NCBI GenBank assembly: GCA_004292955.1
Contig: RDXX01000047.1
Span: 44,554-108,553, forward strand
DNA: 64,000 nt
Source of the DNA: Oscillatoriales cyanobacterium
GTDB taxonomy: Bacteria > Cyanobacteriota > Cyanobacteriia > Cyanobacteriales > Microcoleaceae
Direction of reading: 5' to 3'
A program made the translations under genes and the position numbers. This document shows, piece after piece, positions 6,724 to 14,532 of this stretch. Each line of letters begins with the position of its first letter. The first letter of the stretch is position 1. The notes beneath the pieces are model-generated. The model searched no databases and had not been told where the DNA came from. It saw only the letters and a program-made list of their open reading frames with translations.

Positions 6724-9231
6724 CTATTGACCAAGATCTAGCTCTTGTTGTTTGGTTTCCATGATTGCCATAAATTTCCGTGCCTGCTCGGCGGTGAATA
6801 GATTTTTCGATACCCAGCTAACCTCTCCCCACGTCCAACGGCTTTGCAAGGGCACAAAATCCTTGTGGCAGTTTGCGATCGCCATTGCCTTCAATAATTG
6901 ATTGCGACAGGCAAGCGCTTTGTTTTTTCGGGTTTCACGTGAATCGGTTGTGGCGCTGGGAAATTTCCCCCAGTCTGGATCTGCTGGTGGTGTAGGAAGT
7001 GGTGTAGACACCGGTGTTTCAGGTGTAGACACCGGTGTTTCAGGTGTAGACACCGGTATTTCTCCGCTAATTAATCCACCACATTCGTCAAATTCCGATC
7101 GCAGTTTTAAATTTTCAAAGAACGCACACACCCTATCTTTGGCGTGGCGGACATTGAGTTTTAACTGATTTACAAATAAGTCGTTTGCCAGCATTATAAA
7201 GCGTTTGAGACTCAATAAATGTGTACCTGTGGTAGCGCAAAATTCTGCATAAGAAGCATACATCCACGAGGAGACATTAAGGTAGGAATTACTACTGCCA
7301 CCGTCTTTGTTTTTCTGGGCAACGCCAACCTGCAAGCGTGTCCCTTGTTCGTAAATCAAGTGTTGGTCTGCCCAGTCGGCAATCGGATTTGTTGCCACGA
7401 TCGCTTGCATAGCAATCCTCCTGTATCCAGTAACCATTTTTTCCGTCTTCTTAAGATACTTTTCTGCCGTTTCTTTTCCAGTATTTAATACCCAATTTAG
7501 TAATCCTGGTAGGTAACTTACGAACTCTCCTACCATTTCCCCATTGACTTCTTCTATCAAGCTACGTTGATTTTTGACGCTAACCTTGTTATCGAAGGGT
7601 ACGGTAATTCGACGCCGTTCAAGCGCAATATAATCTTGAGCTTGGATTGGTTCGTTGCAGGCGATGATTACCTTACATTCGGGATGAAATCCCTCTTTAG
7701 ATTGTAAGAATTTTTCTTCGTAGGGTATAGAATCGCCACCAGTTAAGGCTTTTAGGGTTTCTACTGTGCCGCCGTATCTGTCTGAGTCGGTTATCAAAAC
7801 CAACCTTTTATCCATTAAAGATGCAGTCTCGAAATTGCCTTCTAATTTTTTAAGTTTAGTGATGTGCGTGTTTCTGTCGCCTACAATTGCTGTTGCCAAT
7901 TTCATGAAAGTAGATTTACCGGAACCGCTGGGGCCCAGTATTTCGAGGTAGCGGTGAATGTCCGTGCGACCGTGAATAATTGAATATAAAAAACTTCTTA
8001 GTAGTTCCAGCAGTGAATTATTTCCTTTGGTGACTTCCAGCAGCCAGTCGGTAATCGGCTTGCAATTGGCTTTAGGTTCGTAGTTGTAAGGAAGTTGCCA
8101 GGTTAGTTTGTAGTGCGGTGAGTGTGCCGACAATTTTAGGGTTGTTAGGTCTATCACTCCGTTTTTGGCAGGCAATAAATTTCTAGTTGAATCCCACCCC
8201 TTTACAGCTAAGAAAGCCTTCATTAGCTTAAGGATTCCTGCTAGGTAAGATGCGCTGTGTTCTAGCCCCCTAGCACTCAGTTCCATGCTGATTAAGCGGC
8301 TGATAAAATCTTCCTCTTCATTGCTCCAGCAGCCATCTATTTCGGCTCCGTACCGGTACCACCTCTTGTAAGTGGGTCGCCATGCCAGTTTATTTTGGTA
8401 GGCTTCAGCGATCGCCTTTGCGATGATGCTCTGCTTGGGCATCTTCTTTTCTTTGACTTCTGGCTCGTCGGTTTCGCCGGAATTTGCGATCGCCTCTTTG
8501 ACTTTCTTGGTCGGCTTCAGCCACTCGTCAAAGTCCACCACCGCGGACTGCCGATCAAACTTCTCAACTCCTATGTTTACAATCGCATCATCAATCCCTT
8601 TCCCCCATTCCAGGGGCCAAAGCCTTATCTTGACCGTGCAGCCGACTTTCTTCAGCGATTTGCCAAATGCGATCGCCGCAGCCCTGACATTTTTATTTTC
8701 AATGATGTCGGAATCGTAAGCTATTTCGATAATTCGCCCCTCTCTGCCAACTGCTGCCATCGTAGGGGTTAGCTGTCCGCTGCGGCCGTAAGTCGCCATA
8801 TCCACGCCGCTCAGTGCAATTGTGGGCATGGTGGTATGAAGCATAGAAGATGTTGATTTTTTGCCGCCTTCGGCAACCCTCACTGGTATGGAGATATCGT
8901 TAACTACTTCCTGCCAATCAATCCCCGGCACAGGCAAGCAGCAAGCATCGTATTTGCCCTTGCCGTCCGCCCCTTTTTGGCTCAGGTATTTAGCTTTGCT
9001 CCCATCAGGAAAAGTGATGCCACCGTCGGGCTTGAATTGGCCAATGCCTGTTGATTTGCCTGTGACTGGATCTATCCCTTCGTAGAGCCATCCGGGCGGC
9101 CCTTGATAAGCTAGCCACCCCAAAAATGCGGCGATTTCTTTGGGGTCGGAAACTGAGCGAAAAATAGACTCGGCTATTTCTTTAGAAATGCCAGATTTTG
9201 CGAATTCTTGTAGATGTTTATCTGTTAACAT
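6724..9231 (-). CDS. Primase-helicase: DUF3854-like Toprim plus D5-type SF3 ATPase
   Basis: An 835-residue replication protein. Residues about 80-240 look like the DUF3854/Toprim part: VRVAEGGKKS (about 117-126) and IAYDSD (170-175) supply the conserved Glu and Asp-x-Asp. Residues about 270-640 form a D5_N/DUF5906-type helicase with Walker A GPSGSGKST (433-441), Walker B RLVLITDSD (476-484), sensor VIIACNEP (521-528) and arginine finger RRR (about 539-541). A proline-threonine linker of three PVSTPET-type repeats (about 720-740) precedes a C-terminal domain. It probably primes and unwinds DNA to replicate the excised element. Such proteins are known on cyanobacterial plasmids, satellites and phages. 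Confidence 0.87.
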   Translation of the reverse strand: MLTDKHLQEFAKSGISKEIAESIFRSVSDPKEIAAFLGWLAYQGPPGWLYEGIDPVTGKSTGIGQFKPDGGITFPDGSKAKYLSQKGADGKGKYDACCLPVPGIDWQEVVNDISIPVRVAEGGKKSTSSMLHTTMPTIALSGVDMATYGRSGQLTPTMAAVGREGRIIEIAYDSDIIENKNVRAAAIAFGKSLKKVGCTVKIRLWPLEWGKGIDDAIVNIGVEKFDRQSAVVDFDEWLKPTKKVKEAIANSGETDEPEVKEKKMPKQSIIAKAIAEAYQNKLAWRPTYKRWYRYGAEIDGCWSNEEEDFISRLISMELSARGLEHSASYLAGILKLMKAFLAVKGWDSTRNLLPAKNGVIDLTTLKLSAHSPHYKLTWQLPYNYEPKANCKPITDWLLEVTKGNNSLLELLRSFLYSIIHGRTDIHRYLEILGPSGSGKSTFMKLATAIVGDRNTHITKLKKLEGNFETASLMDKRLVLITDSDRYGGTVETLKALTGGDSIPYEEKFLQSKEGFHPECKVIIACNEPIQAQDYIALERRRITVPFDNKVSVKNQRSLIEEVNGEMVGEFVSYLPGLLNWVLNTGKETAEKYLKKTEKMVTGYRRIAMQAIVATNPIADWADQHLIYEQGTRLQVGVAQKNKDGGSSNSYLNVSSWMYASYAEFCATTGTHLLSLKRFIMLANDLFVNQLKLNVRHAKDRVCAFFENLKLRSEFDECGGLISGEIPVSTPETPVSTPETPVSTPLPTPPADPDWGKFPSATTDSRETRKNKALACRNQLLKAMAIANCHKDFVPLQSRWTWGEVSWVSKNLFTAEQARKFMAIMETKQQELDLGQ
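7001..7063. repeat. Three 21-bp tandem repeats inside the primase gene
   Basis: Three consecutive 21-bp units start at 7001, 7022 and 7043. Each contains GGTGTAGACACC (GGTGT/ACACC inverted around two bases), followed by GGTGTTTCA. The first two are identical; the third has two changes. They encode the PVSTPET repeats of the linker. The 21-bp period equals two helical turns, as in iteron arrays. Confidence 0.85.
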
Positions 9232-9270
9232 GATACAATGTAGTTACTTTTTTTTGAAAATTTAAGACCT

Positions 9271-9924
9271 TTAAAGCAATCGCTCTCCGATTGCTTTTTT
9301 TTTGCCACCTAAAACTGCGCCAGTTTGTAGCCACTTCTTGGTCTCAGGATCTAACTCCTTAGCATCAGAGGCAATTTGTCTCTTTAGGGCCTCTAGTCGT
9401 TGCTGTGCTTGGCGCAGGGCATCTGTACGCTCTGCAACTTCCGCCTCCCAGAATTTGACTTTAGTTTCGAGATTAGGTTGCGATTCAAGCCATTCAGTTA
9501 TAGGCTCCCAAAGCTTTTTAGCCCATTTTTGAGGCAAAAAGGTGCAGTGCAAAAGTTCTGCACTGGTGCCAGAAAAATCAAATAGGATGGCTCTTCTCGC
9601 TGTTTCTATTTCTTCGACTGTACGAGCCTCAAAAATTATATTTCCGTTCTCGTCCTCGCACATTCGCTTTTTTGATCCAACTCCATCCCATTTGACGAAG
9701 GTTTTTTTCAAGAAAAAGCGCCTATCGATTTCCTGGAAAATAAGATATAAGCCGGGTTCCAATTCCTCGCTTTCCGAGATAAACGTACCGACTAAAGAGT
9801 AGCCAGTAGATACTGATTTGTCTATCTCCTTGATGGATTTGATCCACTGCTTGCTGACTGATTCGTTGTCCTCTAACTTTTCTACTGCTTCAAGAACCCG
9901 ATAAAGTATTTCATTGAGTTTCAT
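9271..9924 (-). CDS. Hypothetical protein with C-terminal coiled coil
   Basis: The protein has about 217 residues starting at MKLNEILYRV. I prefer this start because its ATG overlaps the upstream stop as ATGA (9921-9924). The longer frame reaching 9960 is less likely. A helical segment near the C-terminus (ETKVKFWEAEVAERTDALRQ and following) should form a coiled coil. No known domain is recognised. It sits 39 bp upstream of the primase-helicase and is probably in the same transcript. Confidence 0.6.
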   Translation of the reverse strand: MKLNEILYRVLEAVEKLEDNESVSKQWIKSIKEIDKSVSTGYSLVGTFISESEELEPGLYLIFQEIDRRFFLKKTFVKWDGVGSKKRMCEDENGNIIFEARTVEEIETARRAILFDFSGTSAELLHCTFLPQKWAKKLWEPITEWLESQPNLETKVKFWEAEVAERTDALRQAQQRLEALKRQIASDAKELDPETKKWLQTGAVLGGKKKAIGERLL

Positions 9925-10271
9925 TTTCTTGGTTGCTTGCTGCTGTTTGACAAAAGCCAAATATTCGTGTTGCTAGTGTGCCGCACTTTCCCTTCAGTCT
10001 CAAGCAGTTTGAGCCAGCCCCAGACTGTTCTGATTCCGATCGATTCGGGTTTGAAATGGTGAATTATTTGTGAGATTGTTGCACTCTTGTTTATCTCAAG
10101 AAAATTCATAATCTTGGCTCTACGAATGCCATCGCGCAAAATCTTCGCTTCGGTCGCGGCGGACGCGCAGGCATTGCGGGAGCTTGTCCGGTAATCCAGG
10201 TCGCGAGGCACTGGGATATCCAGAATTTCCTGGGGGCTCCATTTTTTGTTCGGGTCGGGTCTGGGTTTCAT
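9921..10271 (-). CDS. Winged-helix DNA-binding protein
   Basis: A 116-residue protein. The segment around residues 48-105 (RRAKIMNFLEINKSATISQI, then GIRTVWGWLKLLETEGKVRH) reads as a winged-helix fold with recognition helix and wing. The N-terminus is basic and proline-rich. It overlaps the next gene by 4 bp and follows the zinc-ribbon gene by 8 bp, so it is translationally coupled. A regulator or origin-binding role is plausible but not shown. Confidence 0.6.
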   Translation of the reverse strand: MKPRPDPNKKWSPQEILDIPVPRDLDYRTSSRNACASAATEAKILRDGIRRAKIMNFLEINKSATISQIIHHFKPESIGIRTVWGWLKLLETEGKVRHTSNTNIWLLSNSSKQPRK

Positions 10272-10279
10272 AGTTTTGG

Positions 10280-10807
10280 CTAATCAAGGCCTAATTCTTC
10301 TCTTTCGTATCTATTAGCTCTCTCCAAGCAGGTAATACAGGTCGGCACTACATCTGCTTCCGCCTGGACGATTTTTTGGAGCGTATCCATCTCGTAATTG
10401 GGCAAATTCACCGGCATCAGATCGTGCATTGTCTTCCTGTTGCAATTGGGGCAGAAGTAATAGCCGCCTGTCCCTTCTGGATTTGAAGCCGTATCAAGGC
10501 CCAGATCGAAATCGTCGGAAATAATGTCGGTTGCAAGCTCGCACAGGGTCTGAGGGGATAAATGTCGCAGCATGGCGATCGCCACCCTTAACTGAGGGGG
10601 GTGAGCTCCGTGCCTGGGTAGCACGATGCAGAGTTGGGTGTGAGATCTGTCAATCGCCACCACCGCATTCAGAGCCAATGCCATCTTTTCGTGGTGGTTT
10701 AGGCCCGCGATGAGAGGCTCCATCTGAGCGAAAATCTCTGCGTCCTGGGCTGCGATGATTTGTATTTGTTCGTCCAAGTCGTCGTCGTCGAAGTTTGGGA
10801 GATCCAT
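10280..10807 (-). CDS. Zinc-ribbon hypothetical protein
   Basis: About 175 residues from MDLPNFDDDDLDEQ (ATG at 10807). An open frame continues upstream to 10981, but that part is low-complexity and Ser/Thr-rich without a domain. The C-terminal half has FCPNCNRK and CITCLER, a CxxC...CxxC zinc ribbon. The N-terminus is very acidic. It is the first gene of the leftward replication operon and lies divergent from the XRE repressor, so it is a likely early gene. Confidence 0.6.
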   Translation of the reverse strand: MDLPNFDDDDLDEQIQIIAAQDAEIFAQMEPLIAGLNHHEKMALALNAVVAIDRSHTQLCIVLPRHGAHPPQLRVAIAMLRHLSPQTLCELATDIISDDFDLGLDTASNPEGTGGYYFCPNCNRKTMHDLMPVNLPNYEMDTLQKIVQAEADVVPTCITCLERANRYEREELGLD

Positions 10808-11146
10808 GTTTCGGATGGTGAGGTAAGTAAGCGGCGAAGGCGCCGCAGAAAGAAAGATATGGGTTGCGAAGAGTCTGTTTGTTGTTTTTGGATTTACATC
10901 TGTGCCTCCTGTTGAAGTTGCCGACCCTCGCCCCTTTTTGGTGGTGGATCGGATTGGAATCCGGTTCCAAGTGTCAGCCAAATAATTGTCGGTAAGAGGG
11001 TTTTCATGGATGCCATGGCAGAGGTTGATTGTGGGTAGATGCCCGGGATTCGCGGATTGCCGGAATGCCTGAGAGAATGGGGGTGGCGAAAGGGCTGAGG
11101 TTCCAATTCAAAGCCCGATCGCTGGTTGTTACTGAGGGAGTCTAAC
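10808..11146. other. Control region between the replication operon and the repressor
   Basis: This is part of about 420 bp without a convincing gene, lying between divergent transcripts. It holds a TTGGAA/TTCCAA inverted repeat (10954-10970) and should contain the leftward promoter, but I cannot point to a good -35/-10 pair. An open frame crosses it as an N-terminal extension of the zinc-ribbon gene. Confidence 0.45.
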
Positions 11147-11184
11147 GGTAAGCGCTTGCGTTTACCGCTAGCTTTTACTATAAT
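11147..11184 (+). promoter_or_regulatory. Promoter and operator of the XRE repressor
   Basis: TTGCGT (11156-11161) and TATAAT (11179-11184) are exactly 17 bp apart. An imperfect palindrome, CGGTAAGCGC to GCGTTTACCG (about 11145-11166), overlaps the -35 box. Its core CGCTTGCGTTTA recurs, as its complement, in the palindrome at 12332-12367. This is the layout of an autorepressed lysogeny-type regulator. Confidence 0.75.
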
Positions 11185-11226
11185 ATGGTACAGGCAAAAA
11201 ATCAACAAATTCCTCAATTAACTCCT

Positions 11227-11475
11227 ATGACTTTACGAAAGCGAGCTAATTTAACCCAGCGACAAGTTGCTCAAGCCCTTGACGTTCGGGAATCTACCGT
11301 TTCCCAATGGGAACGAAAAATGTCCCCCCCGCATCTTGTCCCGTCTAAGATGAAAAAATTGCTGGAAATTTACCGGTGTACCCTAGATGACTTGATTGAG
11401 GCTTTTGAGTCCCCTAGGGTTGAGGTGTCTGAACCTTCTGCTGTTGTGGTAGCTAAGGGAGTTGGTAGGGGTTGA
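11227..11475 (+). CDS. XRE-family HTH repressor
   Basis: An 82-residue protein from MTLRKRANLTQRQVAQALDV. Residues about 3-57 form a Cro/C1-type HTH, with recognition helix ESTVSQWERK. The frame opens at an ATG at 11185, but that ATG directly abuts the TATAAT, so transcription should start after it. The ATG at 11227 is therefore the likelier start unless the message is leaderless. The acidic/valine tail may mediate dimerisation. It is the best candidate for the element's master repressor, controlling the shared operators on both sides. Confidence 0.82.
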   Translation: MTLRKRANLTQRQVAQALDVRESTVSQWERKMSPPHLVPSKMKKLLEIYRCTLDDLIEAFESPRVEVSEPSAVVVAKGVGRG

Positions 11476-11488
11476 TTTTAATCTGATC

Positions 11489-11523
11489 ACAAAAGGCGAG
11501 CGCTTTGAGCGCTCGCCTTTTGT
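11489..11523. terminator. Bidirectional terminator
   Basis: ACAAAAGGCGAGCGCT (11489-11504) and AGCGCTCGCCTTTTGT (11508-11523) form a perfect 16-bp stem with loop TTG. A and T runs on both sides let it serve the repressor and the convergent lipoprotein gene. Confidence 0.85.
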
Positions 11524-11546
11524 GTTGGTGCTGTTTCGACCGTCCC

Positions 11547-12278
11547 TTAATTGACAGAAACCGACCGTAAACGTTTCTCTGAATCCTTTTGGTAAGACAA
11601 CAATTTGTATTTCTTGAATAAATTCACTGCTTGCTGAAAATCAGCTTTAGCCTTCTCTTTGTTCCCTACCCTTTGGTAAGCGTCCCCACGATTTAAGTAG
11701 GCTATTGCGTCATTGGGTGGGAGTATGCCGATTTTGATTGTTTGATTGAAGCAGTCAATAGCCAGTTCTAATTTTCCAAGTTTTGCGTAGCTGGTGCCGA
11801 TTTTAAAGTTAGATTCTGCTGATTTTTGTAGCAGCGCGCGGTTCTCTTCGCGAAAGCCCTCAATCCCCTCTCCGCGCCAGTTGTGCCAAATAGCAGAAAC
11901 TTCCATGTCCTCCGCGCTGCCATCTGCGATCGCCTCGTTGAGCATGGCTGCTGATGCTTCATTGTATTTTCGGATAGCTTCCTTGTATTTTCCTGACATT
12001 GCTAGCTTGTCCCCTGCTGTTTCTAGATTTTCAGAATTTTCGGTAATTCTTCGTCCCTCGCTTTCTGTTAGAGCGTCTGCATGGCAGGTTTTCTTGTATT
12101 TTTCGTTATTTCCTTCAACCTGTTCGCTGGAAGCGCTTTTTTGGGATGGGGTGGTGTTGGGGCTAGCTTCACTTGGATTTGAAATAGGGATTGGGATTGG
12201 AACAGGCACTACTAGGCAGCCGTGGCAGGCTGAAAGTGCGATCGTAAGCATTGCTGCTTTGGTAATGAGGTCTGGCAT
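11547..12278 (-). CDS. TPR-repeat lipoprotein, copy 1
   Basis: About 243 residues from MPDLITKAAM (ATG at 12278; an open frame extends to 12398 but would bury the signal). The N-terminus is a lipoprotein signal: a short hydrophobic core and LSAC or CHGC, then a Pro/Ser/Thr linker starting VPVPIPIPIS. Three TPR-like units follow, in AGDKLAMSGKYKEAIRKYNE, IGTSYAKLGKLELAIDCFN and NRGDAYQRVGNKEKAKADFQ. It would sit on the outer face of a membrane. A close paralogue occurs at 23852-24558. The 12332-12367 palindrome upstream suggests control by the XRE repressor. Confidence 0.75.
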   Translation of the reverse strand: MPDLITKAAMLTIALSACHGCLVVPVPIPIPISNPSEASPNTTPSQKSASSEQVEGNNEKYKKTCHADALTESEGRRITENSENLETAGDKLAMSGKYKEAIRKYNEASAAMLNEAIADGSAEDMEVSAIWHNWRGEGIEGFREENRALLQKSAESNFKIGTSYAKLGKLELAIDCFNQTIKIGILPPNDAIAYLNRGDAYQRVGNKEKAKADFQQAVNLFKKYKLLSYQKDSEKRLRSVSVN

Positions 12279-12331
12279 AGGTGTTTCTGGTGGTGATATC
12301 AAAATTTTCTCAGGGTTTGGGTGATGACGCA

Positions 12332-12377
12332 AAAATAACGATAAACGCAAGCGTTTATCGTTATTTAATGCTATACT
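12332..12377. promoter_or_regulatory. Perfect 16-bp palindromic operator with a rightward -10
   Basis: AAATAACGATAAACGC and GCGTTTATCGTTATTT (about 12334-12367) form a perfect inverted repeat around AA. It contains the TAAACGCAAGCG core shared with the repressor's promoter. TATACT at 12372-12377 could be a -10 for rightward transcription into the gene-poor stretch; no good -35 is visible. The leftward lipoprotein gene also starts nearby. Confidence 0.7.
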
Positions 12378-12383
12378 GATTTC

Positions 12384-12640
12384 ATCGCCAACAAACACCG
12401 CCCAAACCCCTGAGAGATAGCAGCCTCAGATACCTGAAAGATCTGCTACGACGGTGCTTACAAGGCTTTAATCAAACCCTGATTGGGTGACACTCGGAAA
12501 GGAACAAGGGCTAGCTTACTGATTGACTGCCTGAATAATTGCCCTAAAAAGTAAGACTTGCTGGTTCGATGCCAGTTTGGTGGGCTGGTGACAGCCGGAA
12601 AGACGGCGACCTCTTTTCACTCTTACAAATTTACTAGCGT
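12384..12640 (+). ncRNA. Candidate structured non-coding RNA (unidentified)
   Basis: About 260 bp without an ORF is rich in local pairing. AGGGC (12507) pairs with GCCCT (12541), and CTTACT (12515) with AGTAAG (12550); the two stems interlock as an H-type pseudoknot. CTGG-TTCGATG-CCAG (12561-12575) resembles a tRNA T arm. GGCTG-GTGA-CAGCC (12583-12596) has a GNRA loop and competes with GCCG/CGGC (12594-12607). ACCC-TGATT-GGGT lies near 12477-12488. I could not match it to tmRNA, RNase P, group I intron or a known riboswitch. Strand and ends are guesses. Confidence 0.3.
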
Positions 12641-12648
12641 TGATCTAA

Positions 12649-12761
12649 CAATACTTCGGACAGTTTTTCTATGGCCCAATGACTTATCCTCTATGACTTT
12701 GAGCCACTGTGGATAATTAAATCAAAGTCATGTCCACCCCTGACAACTGTCCGGAGTATTG
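12649..12761. mobile_element. 113-bp MITE with 15-bp inverted ends and 6-bp target duplication
   Basis: The left end CAATACTTCGGACAG (12649-12663) and right end CTGTCCGGAGTATTG (12747-12761) are inverted repeats with one mismatch. The flanks are identical ATCTAA (12643-12648 and 12762-12767). Inside, ATGACTTTGA and TCAAAGTCAT form a second perfect 10-bp inverted repeat. It has no coding capacity, so it needs a transposase encoded elsewhere. I cannot assign the family. Confidence 0.82.
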
Positions 12762-12782
12762 ATCTAAATCGCTAAAAAAATC

Positions 12783-13001
12783 ATGTTTAGAAATAGAAAA
12801 GTTCACGTAGATCAATCGCAATCCACGATCGGAGTTGACCGTATTACCAATATCAACACAGTCAGGATTGCTGGGAAAGTAGTTAATCACGGCCCTACCA
12901 GCGAAATTACAGAAGGTGTAGACCTTTCTGAAGAATCGATCGAATCGATCGGGATTGGCTTCAGCAAAAATGTATGGGTAAACGGTAAGCGTGTCTGTTA
13001 A
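12783..13001 (+). CDS. Small hypothetical protein
   Basis: A 72-residue protein, MFRNRKVHVDQ..., beta-rich in appearance, with no recognised domain. Codons for ESIESIGIG contain two AATCGATC words, similar to the palindromes in the gene at 15019. It begins 21 bp after the MITE and its promoter might lie in the preceding RNA-like region. It heads the rightward gene run. Confidence 0.5.
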   Translation: MFRNRKVHVDQSQSTIGVDRITNINTVRIAGKVVNHGPTSEITEGVDLSEESIESIGIGFSKNVWVNGKRVC

Positions 13002-13030
13002 CTAACTAACTAATACTGGTGACACCTACC

Positions 13031-13804
13031 ATGTTAAAACTTACTGACAAAAGTGGCGTAACAGCCCGGAGAGACGGGCCTACAATTCCCCTTAGCAAAT
13101 CAATGCAAGTCACTCTCGAATACAAAACAGCCGTATCAGTAAAGGTAGAAATGTTCAAGCTCAATTTCCCCGACCTCAGACTACCCACTGAAAACGCCGA
13201 ATCCCTGATCGACGAGCTAATTTCTCGATCGATTTGCGAACTCAAGCACATGGTAGATTTCCTCGCCAAATCCTTCACCACCTCCCTGTCAGCCCCGAAA
13301 AGAAATTCCAAAGTTTCCTTATCTCGTTGGGTGGCTAAAGTTCTTTCCGAAGCAGTTGAGATTGAGCCTGTCGCCGAAGAAATACCGCTTGAATCTGTTC
13401 AGCCAGAAATTGTTGAACCCGAGATTTATGATATTTGCCTTTTGAGCGATAAATCGGACTCTAAGTATCGCACCACTCAAATTCCTCCCTGCTTGATCGA
13501 CGGCGGTAGCCTGTATCACAAGAGCTTGTTGTCCTCCCATCCCGGAAGAATCATCTACTATCAAGTACCCTCCGAGCACCTTTCTAATATTCAGTGCGTC
13601 GGCTGTGATACTACCGAAATTGAATTGCTTTGCGAAGCTTTATCCGTTTCCAGGCACACTATTTGCGGTATCCCACCTAGATATCTAATCACCAAAGAGG
13701 GAGGGGTTTATGAGCGAATGCAGCGTGAGTTAATTTCTCGAAATTCTGTTGTTAGATACTTCCAAGTTTTGTCTGAGTATCTGTCGAATATTGCTGTCGT
13801 CTAG
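13031..13804 (+). CDS. Hypothetical protein of the rightward module
   Basis: About 257 residues from MLKLTDKSGV (a GTG at 13019 is an alternative). The N-terminal third looks beta-rich and RGD-like loops are absent. A Pro/Glu-rich linker (about 113-133) separates it from a C-terminal part with four cysteines (CLL, CLI, CVGC). I recognise no family. It is separated from the next gene by about 115 bp. Confidence 0.55.
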   Translation: MLKLTDKSGVTARRDGPTIPLSKSMQVTLEYKTAVSVKVEMFKLNFPDLRLPTENAESLIDELISRSICELKHMVDFLAKSFTTSLSAPKRNSKVSLSRWVAKVLSEAVEIEPVAEEIPLESVQPEIVEPEIYDICLLSDKSDSKYRTTQIPPCLIDGGSLYHKSLLSSHPGRIIYYQVPSEHLSNIQCVGCDTTEIELLCEALSVSRHTICGIPPRYLITKEGGVYERMQRELISRNSVVRYFQVLSEYLSNIAVV

Positions 13805-13918
13805 TCGGTTTCACGCACAAATCTTTCGATCATCCGCATATCCACAAGTCTAAGCAATGCTTGGGCGAGATTTCTGCGGGCAAAATTCACCACCGAACAT
13901 TGAAAAAGGAATAGAAAA

Positions 13919-14137
13919 ATGAAAAAGTGCAAACCGGAACTTAAAACCATCTGGCACGTACAACTCACTCTTGATTTGCCCCAATTTAGTATTGAATCAG
14001 GAGCTAGAGTTCTTGTTTTGGGCGGCCCCGAAAAAACTGGTCGCCTCCGCCCCGTTTATCTCAGCCCTTACCGGGTCTGTTTTCCCGGCGGTGGCTGCAA
14101 AATCATCCCCCGTCATTTACTGGTAGAAATTCAATGA
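13919..14137 (+). CDS. Small hypothetical protein
   Basis: 72 residues. The stretch ARVLVLGGPEKTGRLRPVYL and the Gly-rich FPGGGCKII suggest a small beta fold. An AAGGAA ribosome-binding site precedes the ATG. Its stop overlaps the next start (ATGA at 14134), so the two are translationally coupled. Function unknown. Confidence 0.6.
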   Translation: MKKCKPELKTIWHVQLTLDLPQFSIESGARVLVLGGPEKTGRLRPVYLSPYRVCFPGGGCKIIPRHLLVEIQ

Positions 14138-14532
14138 AAACAATTTTGGAACTGCAACAAGCCTTGCAAAGCATCGAAAATCAAATTGATGAAATCTTTG
14201 TTAGTGAACTTTTTTGTGAGATTGAACAGGACGATCGCTATAATCCTGGAGACCTGACGCTAGGTGATGCTTGGCACGGCGTCAACAGGACTAGGTTGGC
14301 TCTTGAATCTTTCGATCACTATCCTTGCAATCCTCCTGCTAAGGGCGATAGTACAACCATCTCATCATCTGCCACTCTGAGGGCACACATTGCATCAGAT
14401 CAATTGGCGGCGCTCATTTCTTCTGACCCCATGAACCGCTCTATTCCGCACGATCAGAAGATTGCTATGGCTGTCAAATTTGCTGATTTACTGCTGACTG
14501 ACCTAGAGGTAAAAAAAGATGCAGGAATTTAG
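14134..14532 (+). CDS. Hypothetical protein
   Basis: 132 residues, mostly helical and acidic, with no recognised domain. It starts at the ATGA overlap with the previous gene and ends inside the next, which starts at 14519. Such compact overlaps are typical of phage-like early gene runs. Confidence 0.55.
   Translation: MKTILELQQALQSIENQIDEIFVSELFCEIEQDDRYNPGDLTLGDAWHGVNRTRLALESFDHYPCNPPAKGDSTTISSSATLRAHIASDQLAALISSDPMNRSIPHDQKIAMAVKFADLLLTDLEVKKDAGI

Noticed and set aside
12561..12610. Possible tRNA or tmRNA because of the TTCGATG loop
   Set aside because: No acceptor stem, D arm or anticodon arm can be paired around it.
12933..12951. Extra att-like site: AATCGATC words resembling the att core
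   Set aside because: CGATCG-rich words are very common in this genome (HIP1 background) and the match to att is short and needs gaps.
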